In this document: piece after piece, positions 16,374 to 24,480 of the stretch
How positions within the stretch are numbered: the stretch's first letter is position 1
Layout of the letters: each line of letters begins with the position of its first letter
Assembly (NCBI GenBank): GCA_020725105.1
Contig: DYFQ01000022.1
Coordinates: 1-44,619 of the forward strand
DNA length: 44,619 nucleotides
Source: Symbiobacterium thermophilum
Lineage (GTDB): Bacteria > Bacillota > Sulfobacillia > DYFQ01
Reading direction: 5' to 3'
Notes under the pieces: model-generated
Told to the model about the DNA's origin: nothing
Seen by the model: the letters and a program-made list of their open reading frames with translations, nothing else
Database searches by the model: none
Translations under genes and position numbers: made by a program

Positions 16374-17408
16374 GTGAGGGCCCCGTCGGCGGGCGACGGG
16401 CGGCGGAGCCCGGGGGGCGCGGCGCCCAGGCCCCCGCGGCGGGAACGGGTGCTGCTCTACCACCCGAACCCGGAGCGGACTCAGGAACTGGCAGGGCTGG
16501 TCCGGGAGAAAGTGCGGCGGGTGGACCTGGTCACCGCCTCCACTCCACAGGCGGCCCGCCCACTGGTGGCCGGGGCCGAGATCATCCTGGGCTGGCGCTT
16601 TCCCGTGGACCTGCTGGGCGAGGCCACGCGGCTCCGGTGGTTCCAGCAGTTGGGCGCCGGGGTGGACGACCTGGTCGGCCCGGAGGTGCCGTGGCCGGCC
16701 GGCGCCGTGCTCACCCGGGTGACCGGTGTGTTCGGCCCCTGGATCGCCGAGTACGTCCTGGGGCACCTGCTGGCCCAGGGCCAGCGCGTGCCTCAGGTGC
16801 TGGCCGCCCGGGCGCGCCGGGCCTGGGAGCCGTTCATTCCTGAGCGGCTGGCAGGCAAGACGATGGCCATTGCGGGGCTGGGAGACATCGGGCTGGCCAT
16901 CGCCCGGCGGGCTCGGGCGTTCGGCATGACCGTCATCGGGCTCCGGCGCCGGGCCGTCGCTGCCGGCCGGCGCGCGGCCGGGGTCGTCGGGGTGAAGCGC
17001 GTGTACGGGCTCGACGCCTGGCCGGCGATGTTGTCGGACGCGGACGTGCTGGTGCTCACCCTGCCGCTGACTCCCGAGACCCGAGGCCTGGTGGACGCCG
17101 CCGCGTTCCGCCGGCTGAAGCCCGGGGCCTGGCTGGTCAACGTGGGCCGCGGGGCGGTCCTAGAAGAACAGGCGCTCCTGGAGGCGCTGGGCAGCCGCCG
17201 GCTGGGCGGCGCCGTCCTCGACGTCTTCTGGCAGGAACCCCTGCCGGCCGAGCACCCCCTGTGGTCGCTCCCCAACGTCGTCATCACCCCCCACGTCTCC
17301 GGTCCCAGCGTGGCGCCGGACATGGCGCGGGTGTTCGCCCGGAACCTGAAACGTTTCCGGGCCGGCCGGCCGCTGCTGGGCCTGGTAGACCGGGCAAAGG
17401 GGTATTAG
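16374..17408 (+). CDS. D-2-hydroxyacid dehydrogenase
   Basis: About 344 residues from GTG 16374, preceded by GGGAGGAG at slightly long spacing. The NAD-binding motif is GLGDIG. The three catalytic residues of the family are visible in order: Arg in NVGRGAVLEE, Glu in DVFWQEPLP and His in TPHVSGPS. Such enzymes reduce 2-keto acids (glyoxylate, hydroxypyruvate, pyruvate) to D-2-hydroxy acids. A low-complexity Pro/Arg stretch precedes the folded part (about residues 1-22). It is followed 19 bases later by two nitrilase-superfamily genes, so a role in processing keto acids from amide or nitrogen metabolism is possible but unproven. Confidence 0.88.
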   Translation: MRAPSAGDGRRSPGGAAPRPPRRERVLLYHPNPERTQELAGLVREKVRRVDLVTASTPQAARPLVAGAEIILGWRFPVDLLGEATRLRWFQQLGAGVDDLVGPEVPWPAGAVLTRVTGVFGPWIAEYVLGHLLAQGQRVPQVLAARARRAWEPFIPERLAGKTMAIAGLGDIGLAIARRARAFGMTVIGLRRRAVAAGRRAAGVVGVKRVYGLDAWPAMLSDADVLVLTLPLTPETRGLVDAAAFRRLKPGAWLVNVGRGAVLEEQALLEALGSRRLGGAVLDVFWQEPLPAEHPLWSLPNVVITPHVSGPSVAPDMARVFARNLKRFRAGRPLLGLVDRAKGY

Positions 17409-17427
17409 CCCCGAAGGGAGGCTTGCC

Positions 17428-18474
17428 GTGCGGGTTGCCGCCGTGGAACTGCCAGCCGAGGTCCTCTGGGCGGCCGATCCCTGGCCCGCCCTGGACCGCG
17501 CGGCCGGCCGGGCGGTCGAGGCCGGGGCCGGCCTCGTCTGCCTGGGCGGGCTGGCCGGCCTGGCCGGGCTGGTGGAGGCCGGGCGAGTGGCGGGTCCCCG
17601 CCCGGACGACCCGGCGGCGGCGGTGTTCCGCGACGGGTACGGGGGGGACGTGGCCCGGGGCTTTACCGTCGCGGTCTGGGAACAGGTACCCCTGGTTTCG
17701 CAGCCGCCGGCCCTCGACTGGGCCCGCCGGTTCGCCAGGGACCGCCGGGTCTGGCTGGTGGCCGGGACCTTCCTGTTGCCCGCGGGGGCCGCCGCCGCGC
17801 TGCCAACGGGCCCCGACCCGCCGGCCGGCCGGCCGGACGCCTGGGTTCACGCGGCCCCCCTCGTCACCCCCGGGGGTGAGGTCGCGGGCTGGCAGGTCCA
17901 GACCCACCCGACTGGAGCCGAGGCCGCGCGCGGTATGGCCGCGGGCCGCGACCTCCAGGTGTTCGACGCCGGTGGGCTGCGGCTCGGGCTGGCCGTCGGC
18001 GGTGACGCGTGGGTGCCCGAGGTGGGCCGCATTCTGGCCCTGCTGGGCGCCGAGGCCCTGCTGGCGCCGGTGGCCGTACCCCGGCCGTACCCATACTGGG
18101 CCCAGGTGGCCGGGCTCTGGCAGATCGTCCAGCAAAACCAGGTCTACGGGCTGGAGGTGGGGCTGGGTTCCCGCGGCGACCTGCCCTGGCGGGCCAGGAC
18201 GGCGGCGTTTGGCCCCTGCGAGATCACGCCGGACGAGACCGGCTGGCTTGACAGTCTGAGCGGTCCCGTAGATGACGCCGGCCTGCTCCTGGCCGACTTC
18301 GACGGGGACCGCCTGGCGGGCATCCGCGCCCGGTACCCCATCTTCGCCCACTTGAACCCTGCCCTGTACCGCCGTTACCTGCCCGCGGTTTACAGGGCAC
18401 GGGTCGCCGGAGGGCCGGCCGCCGGGCCGGACGGGCCGGCCGGCGCCGGGGGTGTCGTCGGTGGGCTGGGTTGA
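17428..18474 (+). CDS. Nitrilase-superfamily protein without the catalytic triad
   Basis: A 348-residue protein that aligns with the following nitrilase from its first residues (MRVAAVELP versus LRVAAVQMR) to the end of the fold. The Glu-Lys-Cys triad of carbon-nitrogen hydrolases is gone: FPED becomes LGGL (Gly41), the AKCH segment becomes VQTH (Gln for Lys), and VCMDA becomes VGGDA (Gly for Cys). The strand pattern around these sites is retained, so the fold appears intact. A regulatory or structural partner of the active paralogue is likely. GTG 17428 follows GAAGGGAGG. The tail is Gly/Pro/Ala-rich and overlaps the next gene. Confidence 0.75.
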   Translation: MRVAAVELPAEVLWAADPWPALDRAAGRAVEAGAGLVCLGGLAGLAGLVEAGRVAGPRPDDPAAAVFRDGYGGDVARGFTVAVWEQVPLVSQPPALDWARRFARDRRVWLVAGTFLLPAGAAAALPTGPDPPAGRPDAWVHAAPLVTPGGEVAGWQVQTHPTGAEAARGMAAGRDLQVFDAGGLRLGLAVGGDAWVPEVGRILALLGAEALLAPVAVPRPYPYWAQVAGLWQIVQQNQVYGLEVGLGSRGDLPWRARTAAFGPCEITPDETGWLDSLSGPVDDAGLLLADFDGDRLAGIRARYPIFAHLNPALYRRYLPAVYRARVAGGPAAGPDGPAGAGGVVGGLG

Positions 18475-19645
18475 TGGCCTGAAGACCCGCCTGGGCTCGG
18501 CGCTCATGGCCTGGCGGTCCCGGCCCGGGCGGGTCCGGCGCTTCCTCCGCCGCCGGCCCATGGAACGGCGGCCGCCCGACCCGGGGGGCGAGGGGGTCCC
18601 CGGCAGTCTGGCGGCGCGCCGCAGGAACACCCTGCGGGTGGCGGCGGTCCAGATGCGGCTGGAGTTCACCCCGTCGGCCGAGGCTTACGCCGAGCAGTGC
18701 TACCGGCTGGTCCGCCGGGCGGCCCGGGCCGGGGCGGAGCTTGTGTGCTTCCCCGAGGACGCGGCCACCCACCTGCTGGGGCTGGTGCCGGGGATCGGGG
18801 CGCTGTCCAGAGCCGGTTCGGTGGACCGCGCGGTGTCCAGCTTCGGCCCCGGGGTACGGGTGAAGGACCTCTTCGCCTTCGCCGGGCCCGCCACCGAGCG
18901 GGTCTACGACACCACCTTCCGGGAACTGGCCCGGGGTTTCGGCCTGTGGGTGGCGGCCGGTTCGGCCGTGCTTCCCGAACCCGGCGGCAGGGTCATCAAC
19001 CAGGCCCGGCTCTACGGCCCCGACGGGCGGTTGGTGGCGGTGCAGGCCAAGTGCCACCTGTTACCCATGGAAGCCGGCTGGGGACTGGAGCCCGGGGACG
19101 ACCTGACGGTGGTCGAGACGCCCCTGGTCACCCTGGGCCTGCCCGTGTGCATGGACGCCACCTACTACGAGACCTTCCGCATCCTGTCGTTGCGCGGCGT
19201 GGAACTGGTGATCCTGCCCACTGCCAACCCCGAACCCTACAACTTCTGGACCGCCCTCCGGGGAGCGTGGCCCCGGGCCCAGGAAAGCCTGGTCTTCGCC
19301 GTCAACCCGTGCCTGGTCGGAAACGTGCTGGGCCTCACCCTGACCGGGCGCAGCGGCATTTTCGCGCCCCTGGAGCTCACCCCGAACCTTGACGGGGTGC
19401 TGGTCCAGGCCGACGACCCCCACAGCGAGGGGGTCATCTGGGCCGACCTCGACCTGGAGACCCTGCGCCGCCTGCGGCGCGAGCGGGCCTCGCGGCCCGG
19501 CCCCAACCTGCCGCTGCTGGAGAAGTACTTCCCCGCCGTCTACGACCAGGCCCCGGCCCGCCTGGCCGAAGCCCGCCGGCGGACCGGCGCGGCCGGTGAC
19601 GGTTTTCCCCCGCGCCCGATTGCGATAGAATGTCAGGCGGAGTAG
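18452..19645 (+). CDS. Carbon-nitrogen hydrolase (nitrilase/amidase superfamily)
   Basis: Up to 397 residues, with an intact Glu-Lys-Cys triad: Glu102 in CFPED, Lys200 in VQAKCHLLP and Cys233 in PVCMDATYYE. The enzyme should cleave a non-peptide C-N bond of an amide, carbamoyl compound or nitrile through a thioester. A basic Arg-rich extension (about residues 1-60) precedes the fold; it could be real or reflect too early a start, since ATG 18506 and ATG 18560 are alternatives. The start region overlaps the inactive paralogue's end by 23 bases. The two probably arose by duplication and may assemble together, as nitrilases form dimers and spirals. Confidence 0.85.
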   Translation: MSSVGWVDGLKTRLGSALMAWRSRPGRVRRFLRRRPMERRPPDPGGEGVPGSLAARRRNTLRVAAVQMRLEFTPSAEAYAEQCYRLVRRAARAGAELVCFPEDAATHLLGLVPGIGALSRAGSVDRAVSSFGPGVRVKDLFAFAGPATERVYDTTFRELARGFGLWVAAGSAVLPEPGGRVINQARLYGPDGRLVAVQAKCHLLPMEAGWGLEPGDDLTVVETPLVTLGLPVCMDATYYETFRILSLRGVELVILPTANPEPYNFWTALRGAWPRAQESLVFAVNPCLVGNVLGLTLTGRSGIFAPLELTPNLDGVLVQADDPHSEGVIWADLDLETLRRLRRERASRPGPNLPLLEKYFPAVYDQAPARLAEARRRTGAAGDGFPPRPIAIECQAE

Positions 19646-19723
19646 TTTTATGTAAACCTTCGTTTGCCGGCCGTTTCCGGCCGGCCCACCCGGCCCCGGC
19701 CGCGTGGCGAGGGGAGGCTTTGC

Positions 19724-20716
19724 GTGTTCAGCCCGGAACCACGCCGGCACCCGGTGCTCCCAGGTCCGCCACGGCTCCGGCCCGGCCGCCGCCGGAGGCT
19801 GCTGGCTCTGGCCGGACTGGTCGCCGGTTGCCTGATCTTGCTACGGGAGCCCCTTGCCCTGGCCCTCGGACTGGTTCCGGTGGTGGGCGGCGGCCGGGTC
19901 CGCCAGCTACGGGTGGTCCAGCCTGTCGACCGGGCGGGAGCTCCGGTTCCGGAAGCTGAACCCGCGCCGGCGCCTCGCGACGCCGGCGCCGGGCAGGCCG
20001 CCCACTCGTTGCGGGTGGTCACCTACAACATCCGCTACGGCCGCGGGCTCGACGGGGTCGTGGACCTGGAGCGGCTGGCCCGCACCGTTTCCGACCTGGC
20101 CCCCGACATCGTCGTCCTGCAAGAGGTGGACCGCAACAATCCCCGTTCGGGTCTGGTGGACCAGGCTCAGTGGCTCGGCCGGCGGCTGGGGATGGCGGTG
20201 GCGTACGGGCCCAACCTCAACCTGGGCTGGACCCAGTACGGTAACGCCATACTGAGCCGTTTTCCCATTCTCGAAGCTGAAAACGCGGCGCTGCCCGGGC
20301 GCTGGGAGCCCCGCGGACTCTTGCGGGCGACGGTGGAACTTCCCGGCGGCGACCGCCTGGCGGTTTACACGACCCACCTCGGGCTGCAGCGCCAGGAGCG
20401 GGCGCACCAGGTGGCCGCGCTGCTGGCCCTCTTGCCGGCCGGGAGCCCCCTTGTCCTGGCCGGCGACTTCAACAGCCGGCCGGACGAGCCCTGGCTCCAG
20501 GCGGTGGCCGATCGGCTGGTGGACGCCCACGCCGTGGCCGGGGACGGCCCCGGGTACACGTTCCCGAGCGGAGCGCCCTCCGCCCGCATCGACCACGTCT
20601 TCGTCTCCGAACCCTTCTCGGTTACCGCCGCCGGCCCGGTGGTTTCCGACGCGTCCGACCACCTGCCCGTCGTGGCCGACCTCGTCCTGCCGCGGGGGAC
20701 CGCCGGGCAGGAGTGA
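19724..20716 (+). CDS. Membrane-anchored endonuclease/exonuclease/phosphatase-family protein
   Basis: 330 residues from GTG 19724, which follows GGGGAGG. A hydrophobic segment (about residues 25-48), after a run of arginines, predicts an N-terminal anchor with the body outside the membrane; a Pro/Ala linker follows. The EEP catalytic set is complete: VTYNIRYG, VLQEVD, TTHLGL, LAGDFNSRPDEP and SDHLPV. This superfamily includes metal-dependent nucleases, sphingomyelinases and phosphodiesterases. An exported lipid or nucleic-acid phosphodiesterase is likely. A TAGAAT hexamer at 19626-19631 could be a -10 element, with only a poor -35. Confidence 0.85.
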   Translation: MFSPEPRRHPVLPGPPRLRPGRRRRLLALAGLVAGCLILLREPLALALGLVPVVGGGRVRQLRVVQPVDRAGAPVPEAEPAPAPRDAGAGQAAHSLRVVTYNIRYGRGLDGVVDLERLARTVSDLAPDIVVLQEVDRNNPRSGLVDQAQWLGRRLGMAVAYGPNLNLGWTQYGNAILSRFPILEAENAALPGRWEPRGLLRATVELPGGDRLAVYTTHLGLQRQERAHQVAALLALLPAGSPLVLAGDFNSRPDEPWLQAVADRLVDAHAVAGDGPGYTFPSGAPSARIDHVFVSEPFSVTAAGPVVSDASDHLPVVADLVLPRGTAGQE

Positions 20717-20746
20717 GCCGACCCCGGCGCCGAAGGGGGCCGCACC

Positions 20747-21934
20747 ATGGCAGGCCTCCGATACGACCTGGTGATCCACAACGGCACCGTGCTGGAACCG
20801 GCCGGACCGGTCCGCGGCTGGCTGGCCGTCGACGGTGAGCGCCTGGCCGCCTCCGGCCAGGGCCGGCCGCCCGAAGCCCGGGCGCGGCTGGACGCCCGCG
20901 GGGGGATCGTGGCGCCGGGCTTTGTCGACCTGCACTGCCACGGCGCCGGCGGCGTCGACGTCCTGACCGCTTCCGAGGCAGACCTGCTGGCCCTGGCGCG
21001 CCTGTTGCCGCGCTTTGGGGTCACGGCCTTTTGCCCCACCCTGCCGAGCGCCTCCCACGAGGCTCTCCTCACGGCACTGGGCCGGATATCCCGGGCCCGT
21101 GCCGTGACCCGCGCGGGCGCCAGGTTGCTGGGGGTTCACCTGGAAGGACCTTACCTCAACCCGGCCCGGCAGGGTGCCCAGGACCCGGCTGCCCTGCGCC
21201 CGCCCAGCCGGCACGAGCTGGAAATCCTGCTGGCGGCGGCCGGCGGCCCCGCCGAAGGCCTGGCCCTGGTCACCCTGGCGCCGGAACTCCCGGGGATGGC
21301 GGAGTTGATCCCCTGGTTATGCCGGGCGGGGGTCCGGGTGGCCATCGGGCACTCCGACGCGACCTACCGGCAGGTCCGCCAGGCGGTCCGCCTGGGCGCC
21401 ACTCACGTGGTTCACTGTTTCAACGCCATGCGCGGCCTGCACCACCGGGAGCCCGGGGTGGCCGGGGCCGCCCTGGTACTGGACCAGCTGACCGTCGAGG
21501 TCATCGCCGACGGCATCCACCTTCACCCGGCCGTGGTGGACCTGGTGGTGCGGGCCAGAGGTCCGGCCGGGGTGGCTCTCGTGACCGACGCCACCGCCGC
21601 GGCGGGACTGGGGGACGGGCGCTACCGCCTGGGAGACCGGCCGGTCGTGGTGTCCGGTGGCGTCGCCCGGACAGTCGCCGGCGTCCTGGCCGGCAGTACC
21701 CTCACCATGGACCGGGCGGTCCGGAACGCGAGGCGCTACGCCCGGGTCGACTGGGCGGCGGCCGTCCAGATGGCGGCGACCACCCCGGCCCGGGTGCTGG
21801 GGATGGAAGACCGGGCGGGATGCCTGGCTCCCGGCCGCCCGGCCGACGTGGTCGTGCTGGACCGGTGGGGACGGGTCCGGGCCACACTGGTGGGAGGCGC
21901 GCTGGTATACTCCAACGGGGTCCAAGCGCCGTGA
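20747..21934 (+). CDS. nagA: N-acetylglucosamine-6-phosphate deacetylase
   Basis: 395 residues, normal for NagA, which hydrolyses GlcNAc-6-P to GlcN-6-P and acetate. The amidohydrolase motifs appear in order: DLHCHG, HLEGPYLN, AIGHSDA, HCFNAM followed by LHHREPG, IADGIHLHP, and the catalytic Asp281 in VTDATAAAG. ATG 20747 follows GAAGGGGG. The stop overlaps the nagB start (GTGA), so the two are translationally coupled. It receives GlcNAc-6-P from the kinase-MurQ fusion encoded 8 kb upstream and from imported GlcNAc. Confidence 0.95.
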   Translation: MAGLRYDLVIHNGTVLEPAGPVRGWLAVDGERLAASGQGRPPEARARLDARGGIVAPGFVDLHCHGAGGVDVLTASEADLLALARLLPRFGVTAFCPTLPSASHEALLTALGRISRARAVTRAGARLLGVHLEGPYLNPARQGAQDPAALRPPSRHELEILLAAAGGPAEGLALVTLAPELPGMAELIPWLCRAGVRVAIGHSDATYRQVRQAVRLGATHVVHCFNAMRGLHHREPGVAGAALVLDQLTVEVIADGIHLHPAVVDLVVRARGPAGVALVTDATAAAGLGDGRYRLGDRPVVVSGGVARTVAGVLAGSTLTMDRAVRNARRYARVDWAAAVQMAATTPARVLGMEDRAGCLAPGRPADVVVLDRWGRVRATLVGGALVYSNGVQAP

Positions 21935-23004
21935 CGGTCCTGGTGGTCCCCGGCTACGACCTGTTGAGCGCCCTGGCGGCCCGGGCCGTCGCGGAGCTCG
22001 CCCGGCGCCGGAAGGACCTGGTGGTAGCCCTTCCCACCGGCCGGACGCCGCTGGGTCTGTACCGGCGGCTGGCCGCGGCCAGGACCGAGGGGGCCGTGGA
22101 TTTGCGAGCCGCGAGGGTCTTCGGCCTCGACGAATACCTCGGGCTTTCCCCCGACCATCCCGCCGCCGCGGCCCGGACCTTTCGCGAGTTGATCGTGCCG
22201 TCGCTGGGGCTGGACCCTCGCCGGGTCCGGCCCGTGGACGGGCTGGCCGCGGACCCCGCCGCCGAAGCCGCGCGGGTGGAGGAGGCCATCCGGGCGGCGG
22301 GGGGCCTTGACCTGGTGGTGCTGGGCATCGGTCGAAACGGCCACGTCGGGCTGAACGAGCCCGGATCGGCCCGGGACAGCCGGACCCGGGTGGTGTCGGT
22401 GGCCCCCGAGAGCCGGGCCGCGCTGGCCGGCGCCTCTGGCGCCAGGGCGCCGGCGGTGCCCCAGCGTGGCATCACCCTGGGTGTGGCGACGATCCTGGAA
22501 GCCCGGCGGGTGCTCTTGCTGGCGTCGGGGCGCGAGAAGGCCGAGATCCTGCGCCGGGCCGTGGAAGAGCCCCCGACCCCGGCCGTCCCGGCCAGCTTCT
22601 TGCAGGAGCACCCGGCCGCCCTGGTCGTGGCCGACGCGGCGGCCGCCGCCGGCCTGCGGGGTCAGTACCCCCGCATCGACTCCCTGGACGCCGCCGGGGC
22701 CGCCGGGTGGCCCGGGGCGTGGCTCGCCGGGGACGGTGGCGCGACGACTCCAGCGGAGCTGTCGCCCGCCGGCTGGACGGTGGTGCACCACGCCGTCGAT
22801 CCCGTCGCCGCGGCAGTGGTCCGGGGGCTGCTAGAAGCCCACGGTATCCCCGCCGTGCTCGAGTCCGACGCGGCCCCGTCGGTTCACCCTTTCGGCGTGG
22901 GACCGCTGGCGTCGGTGAGGGTGCGGGTGCGTGCGCGGGACATCGGGGCTGCCCGGGCCTTGCTCCGGGGGATTGAGCCGCCGGGGCTCCCGAACGGCCG
23001 CTGA
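21931..23004 (+). CDS. nagB: Glucosamine-6-phosphate deaminase with added DUF2007-like C-terminal domain
   Basis: 357 residues; ordinary NagB is 240-265. Residues 1-245 are the deaminase, with PTGRTPLGLYRRL, GLDEYLG (catalytic Asp67) and GIGRNGHVGLNEPGS (His138, Glu143). It converts GlcN-6-P to fructose-6-P and ammonia. A linker (246-278) leads to an extra domain (280-346) with the DUF2007 pattern: WTVVHHAVDP, then RGLLEAHGIPAVLES, then VRVRARDIGAARALL. That small ferredoxin-like domain is of unknown, probably regulatory or ligand-sensing, function. GTG 21931 overlaps the nagA stop; the frame is open further upstream, but that stretch is not protein-like. I see no frameshift between the two parts. 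Confidence 0.88.
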   Translation: MTVLVVPGYDLLSALAARAVAELARRRKDLVVALPTGRTPLGLYRRLAAARTEGAVDLRAARVFGLDEYLGLSPDHPAAAARTFRELIVPSLGLDPRRVRPVDGLAADPAAEAARVEEAIRAAGGLDLVVLGIGRNGHVGLNEPGSARDSRTRVVSVAPESRAALAGASGARAPAVPQRGITLGVATILEARRVLLLASGREKAEILRRAVEEPPTPAVPASFLQEHPAALVVADAAAAAGLRGQYPRIDSLDAAGAAGWPGAWLAGDGGATTPAELSPAGWTVVHHAVDPVAAAVVRGLLEAHGIPAVLESDAAPSVHPFGVGPLASVRVRVRARDIGAARALLRGIEPPGLPNGR

Positions 23005-23099
23005 AGCCGCCGGCCGGCGATCCGTGGCTCCGATAGCGGTACCGGGCTGGTATGATGGAAGGCGAAAGCCGGGCGCGGCCGGGGCAGGAGGGGGCGGCG

Positions 23100-23975
23100 G
23101 TGCAGGACATCCGGTTTGTCGTGGTCACCGGCCTGTCGGGGGCCGGTAAGTCCCTGGCCCTGCGGGCCCTGGAGGACGCCGGCTATTTCTGCGTCGACAA
23201 CCTGCCTCCCGCGCTCATTCCCAAGTTTGCCGAGATCTGTGCCCAGTCGGGCGGCAAGATCCGCCGGATCGCCATCGTCGTGGACATCCGGGGCGGGGCC
23301 TTCTTCGACAGCCTCCTCGACGCCCTTCAGGACCTGGAGCGGACGGGTTTCGCCTACCAGATCCTGTTCCTCGAGGCCGACGATGAAACCCTGGTCCGCC
23401 GGTTCAAGGAGACCAGGCGCCGGCATCCCCTGGCGCCGCAGGGACGCGTGCTCGAGGCGATCCGGGAGGAGCGGTGCCGGCTGGAAGAGATCCGGGGCCG
23501 GGCCCACCGGATCATCGACACCTCGGCGCTCAGCCCCCAGAAGTTCCGCGAGGAGATCCTGGAGATCTTCGCGACCGACCAGGACCCGGAGCGGTTCATC
23601 GTGACCGTGGTCTCCTTCGGCTTCAAACACGGCCTGCCCCTGGACGCGGACCTGGTGTTCGACGTGCGGTTCCTGCCCAACCCCCACTACGTGGATTCCC
23701 TGCGGCCCCTGGACGGCGGGGACCCGCTGGTGGAGGAGTACGTCATGCGGTGGCCCATCGCCCAGCAGTTCATGCGCCGCCTGGCAAGCCTGGTGGAGTT
23801 CCTGCTGCCCCAGTACCTGGCCGAGGGCAAGACCCAGCTGGCCATCGGCATCGGCTGTACCGGCGGCCAGCACCGGTCGGTGGTCATCGCCAACCGGCTG
23901 GCCAGGCTCCTGCGGGAGAAGCACCACACGGTCCTGGTGGAACATCGCGACCTGCCGCTCCGGTCCGAAGCCTGA
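23100..23975 (+). CDS. rapZ: RapZ/YvcJ family P-loop nucleotide-binding adaptor
   Basis: 291 residues from GTG 23100, chosen because AGGAGGGGG lies before it and the protein then has family length; ATG 23052 is an in-frame alternative. The N-terminal kinase-like half has Walker A GLSGAGKS and the family hallmark GYFCVDNLPPALIPKF. The C-terminal half has VVSFGFKHGLPLDADLVFDVRFLPNP and GCTGGQHRSV. In E. coli RapZ binds GlcN-6-P and controls glmS small RNAs; B. subtilis YvcJ binds and hydrolyses nucleotides. It stands 95 bases after nagB rather than beside yvcK and whiA. Confidence 0.96.
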   Translation: MQDIRFVVVTGLSGAGKSLALRALEDAGYFCVDNLPPALIPKFAEICAQSGGKIRRIAIVVDIRGGAFFDSLLDALQDLERTGFAYQILFLEADDETLVRRFKETRRRHPLAPQGRVLEAIREERCRLEEIRGRAHRIIDTSALSPQKFREEILEIFATDQDPERFIVTVVSFGFKHGLPLDADLVFDVRFLPNPHYVDSLRPLDGGDPLVEEYVMRWPIAQQFMRRLASLVEFLLPQYLAEGKTQLAIGIGCTGGQHRSVVIANRLARLLREKHHTVLVEHRDLPLRSEA

Positions 23976-23987
23976 GCGGGCAAAGCT

Positions 23988-24020
23988 CGGGCCGGGCGGG
24001 AGTCCTTCCCGCCCGGCCCG
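23988..24020 (+). terminator. Strong GC hairpin after rapZ
   Basis: Fourteen consecutive pairs close a five-base loop (GTCCT), starting 13 bases after the rapZ stop. No T run follows on either strand. A weaker four-pair ACGC/GCGT hairpin followed by CC and five T lies further on (24075-24094) and might be the actual termination point. Confidence 0.5.
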
Positions 24021-24168
24021 GCCGCTGGGCGATTCGGCTGAACTCCTGTGGGGGCGGCACGTGGTTTCAGGCTTACGCTAGCTGCGTCCTTTTTGCGCCA
24101 GAGCTCAGCCCCTCCGGATTCTACCGCTCCTTTGCCGCCTTGGCCATGCCCCAGGCGGGCTAGTCCGA

Positions 24169-24480
24169 TCAGGCCGGCACCAGCGGCCACCTTTGCCCCG
24201 AGCCTCCGGTGGCCGCCTGGAGCGGGTCGCGCCGGCGCCGCCGCGCGACGACGTAGGCGCCTCGCCGCAGGAGGATGTGGGCGTTTTGCGCCCTGCTCCG
24301 GCTCAGCACGCCCTGGAGCCGGGCAACGAAGCCGTCGGGGTCTTGCACCAGGAGTCGCAGGGGCCGTGACTGCAGGACCAGAGGCCGTTCGGGCAACTGG
24401 GCCAGCAGCTCGTTGAAGGCTCCGTCCAGGGTACCGTCGTAATCCACCTGCACCAGGGACAACGCCTGCTGCTCCAACAT
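24169..24480 (-). CDS. Hypothetical protein, 103 residues
   Basis: I do not recognise a family. ATG at 24480 is preceded (minus strand) by GGAGGG at good spacing, the main reason to accept the gene. The first 70 residues look like a small alpha/beta fold: VDYDGTLDGAFNELLAQLPERPLVLQ, LRLLVQ, DGFVARLQGVL and AHILLRRGAYVVAR. The tail is basic then Gly/Gln/Pro-rich. There are no membrane segments. It is the last minus-strand gene of the two-component cluster, but 456 bases separate it from its neighbour, so it is probably a separate unit. Confidence 0.55.
   Translation of the reverse strand: MLEQQALSLVQVDYDGTLDGAFNELLAQLPERPLVLQSRPLRLLVQDPDGFVARLQGVLSRSRAQNAHILLRRGAYVVARRRRRDPLQAATGGSGQRWPLVPA

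Noticed and set aside
23051-23056. TATGAT as a -10 promoter for rapZ
   Set aside because: No -35 at suitable spacing (CTCCGA at 17 bases). It remains possible but unsupported.
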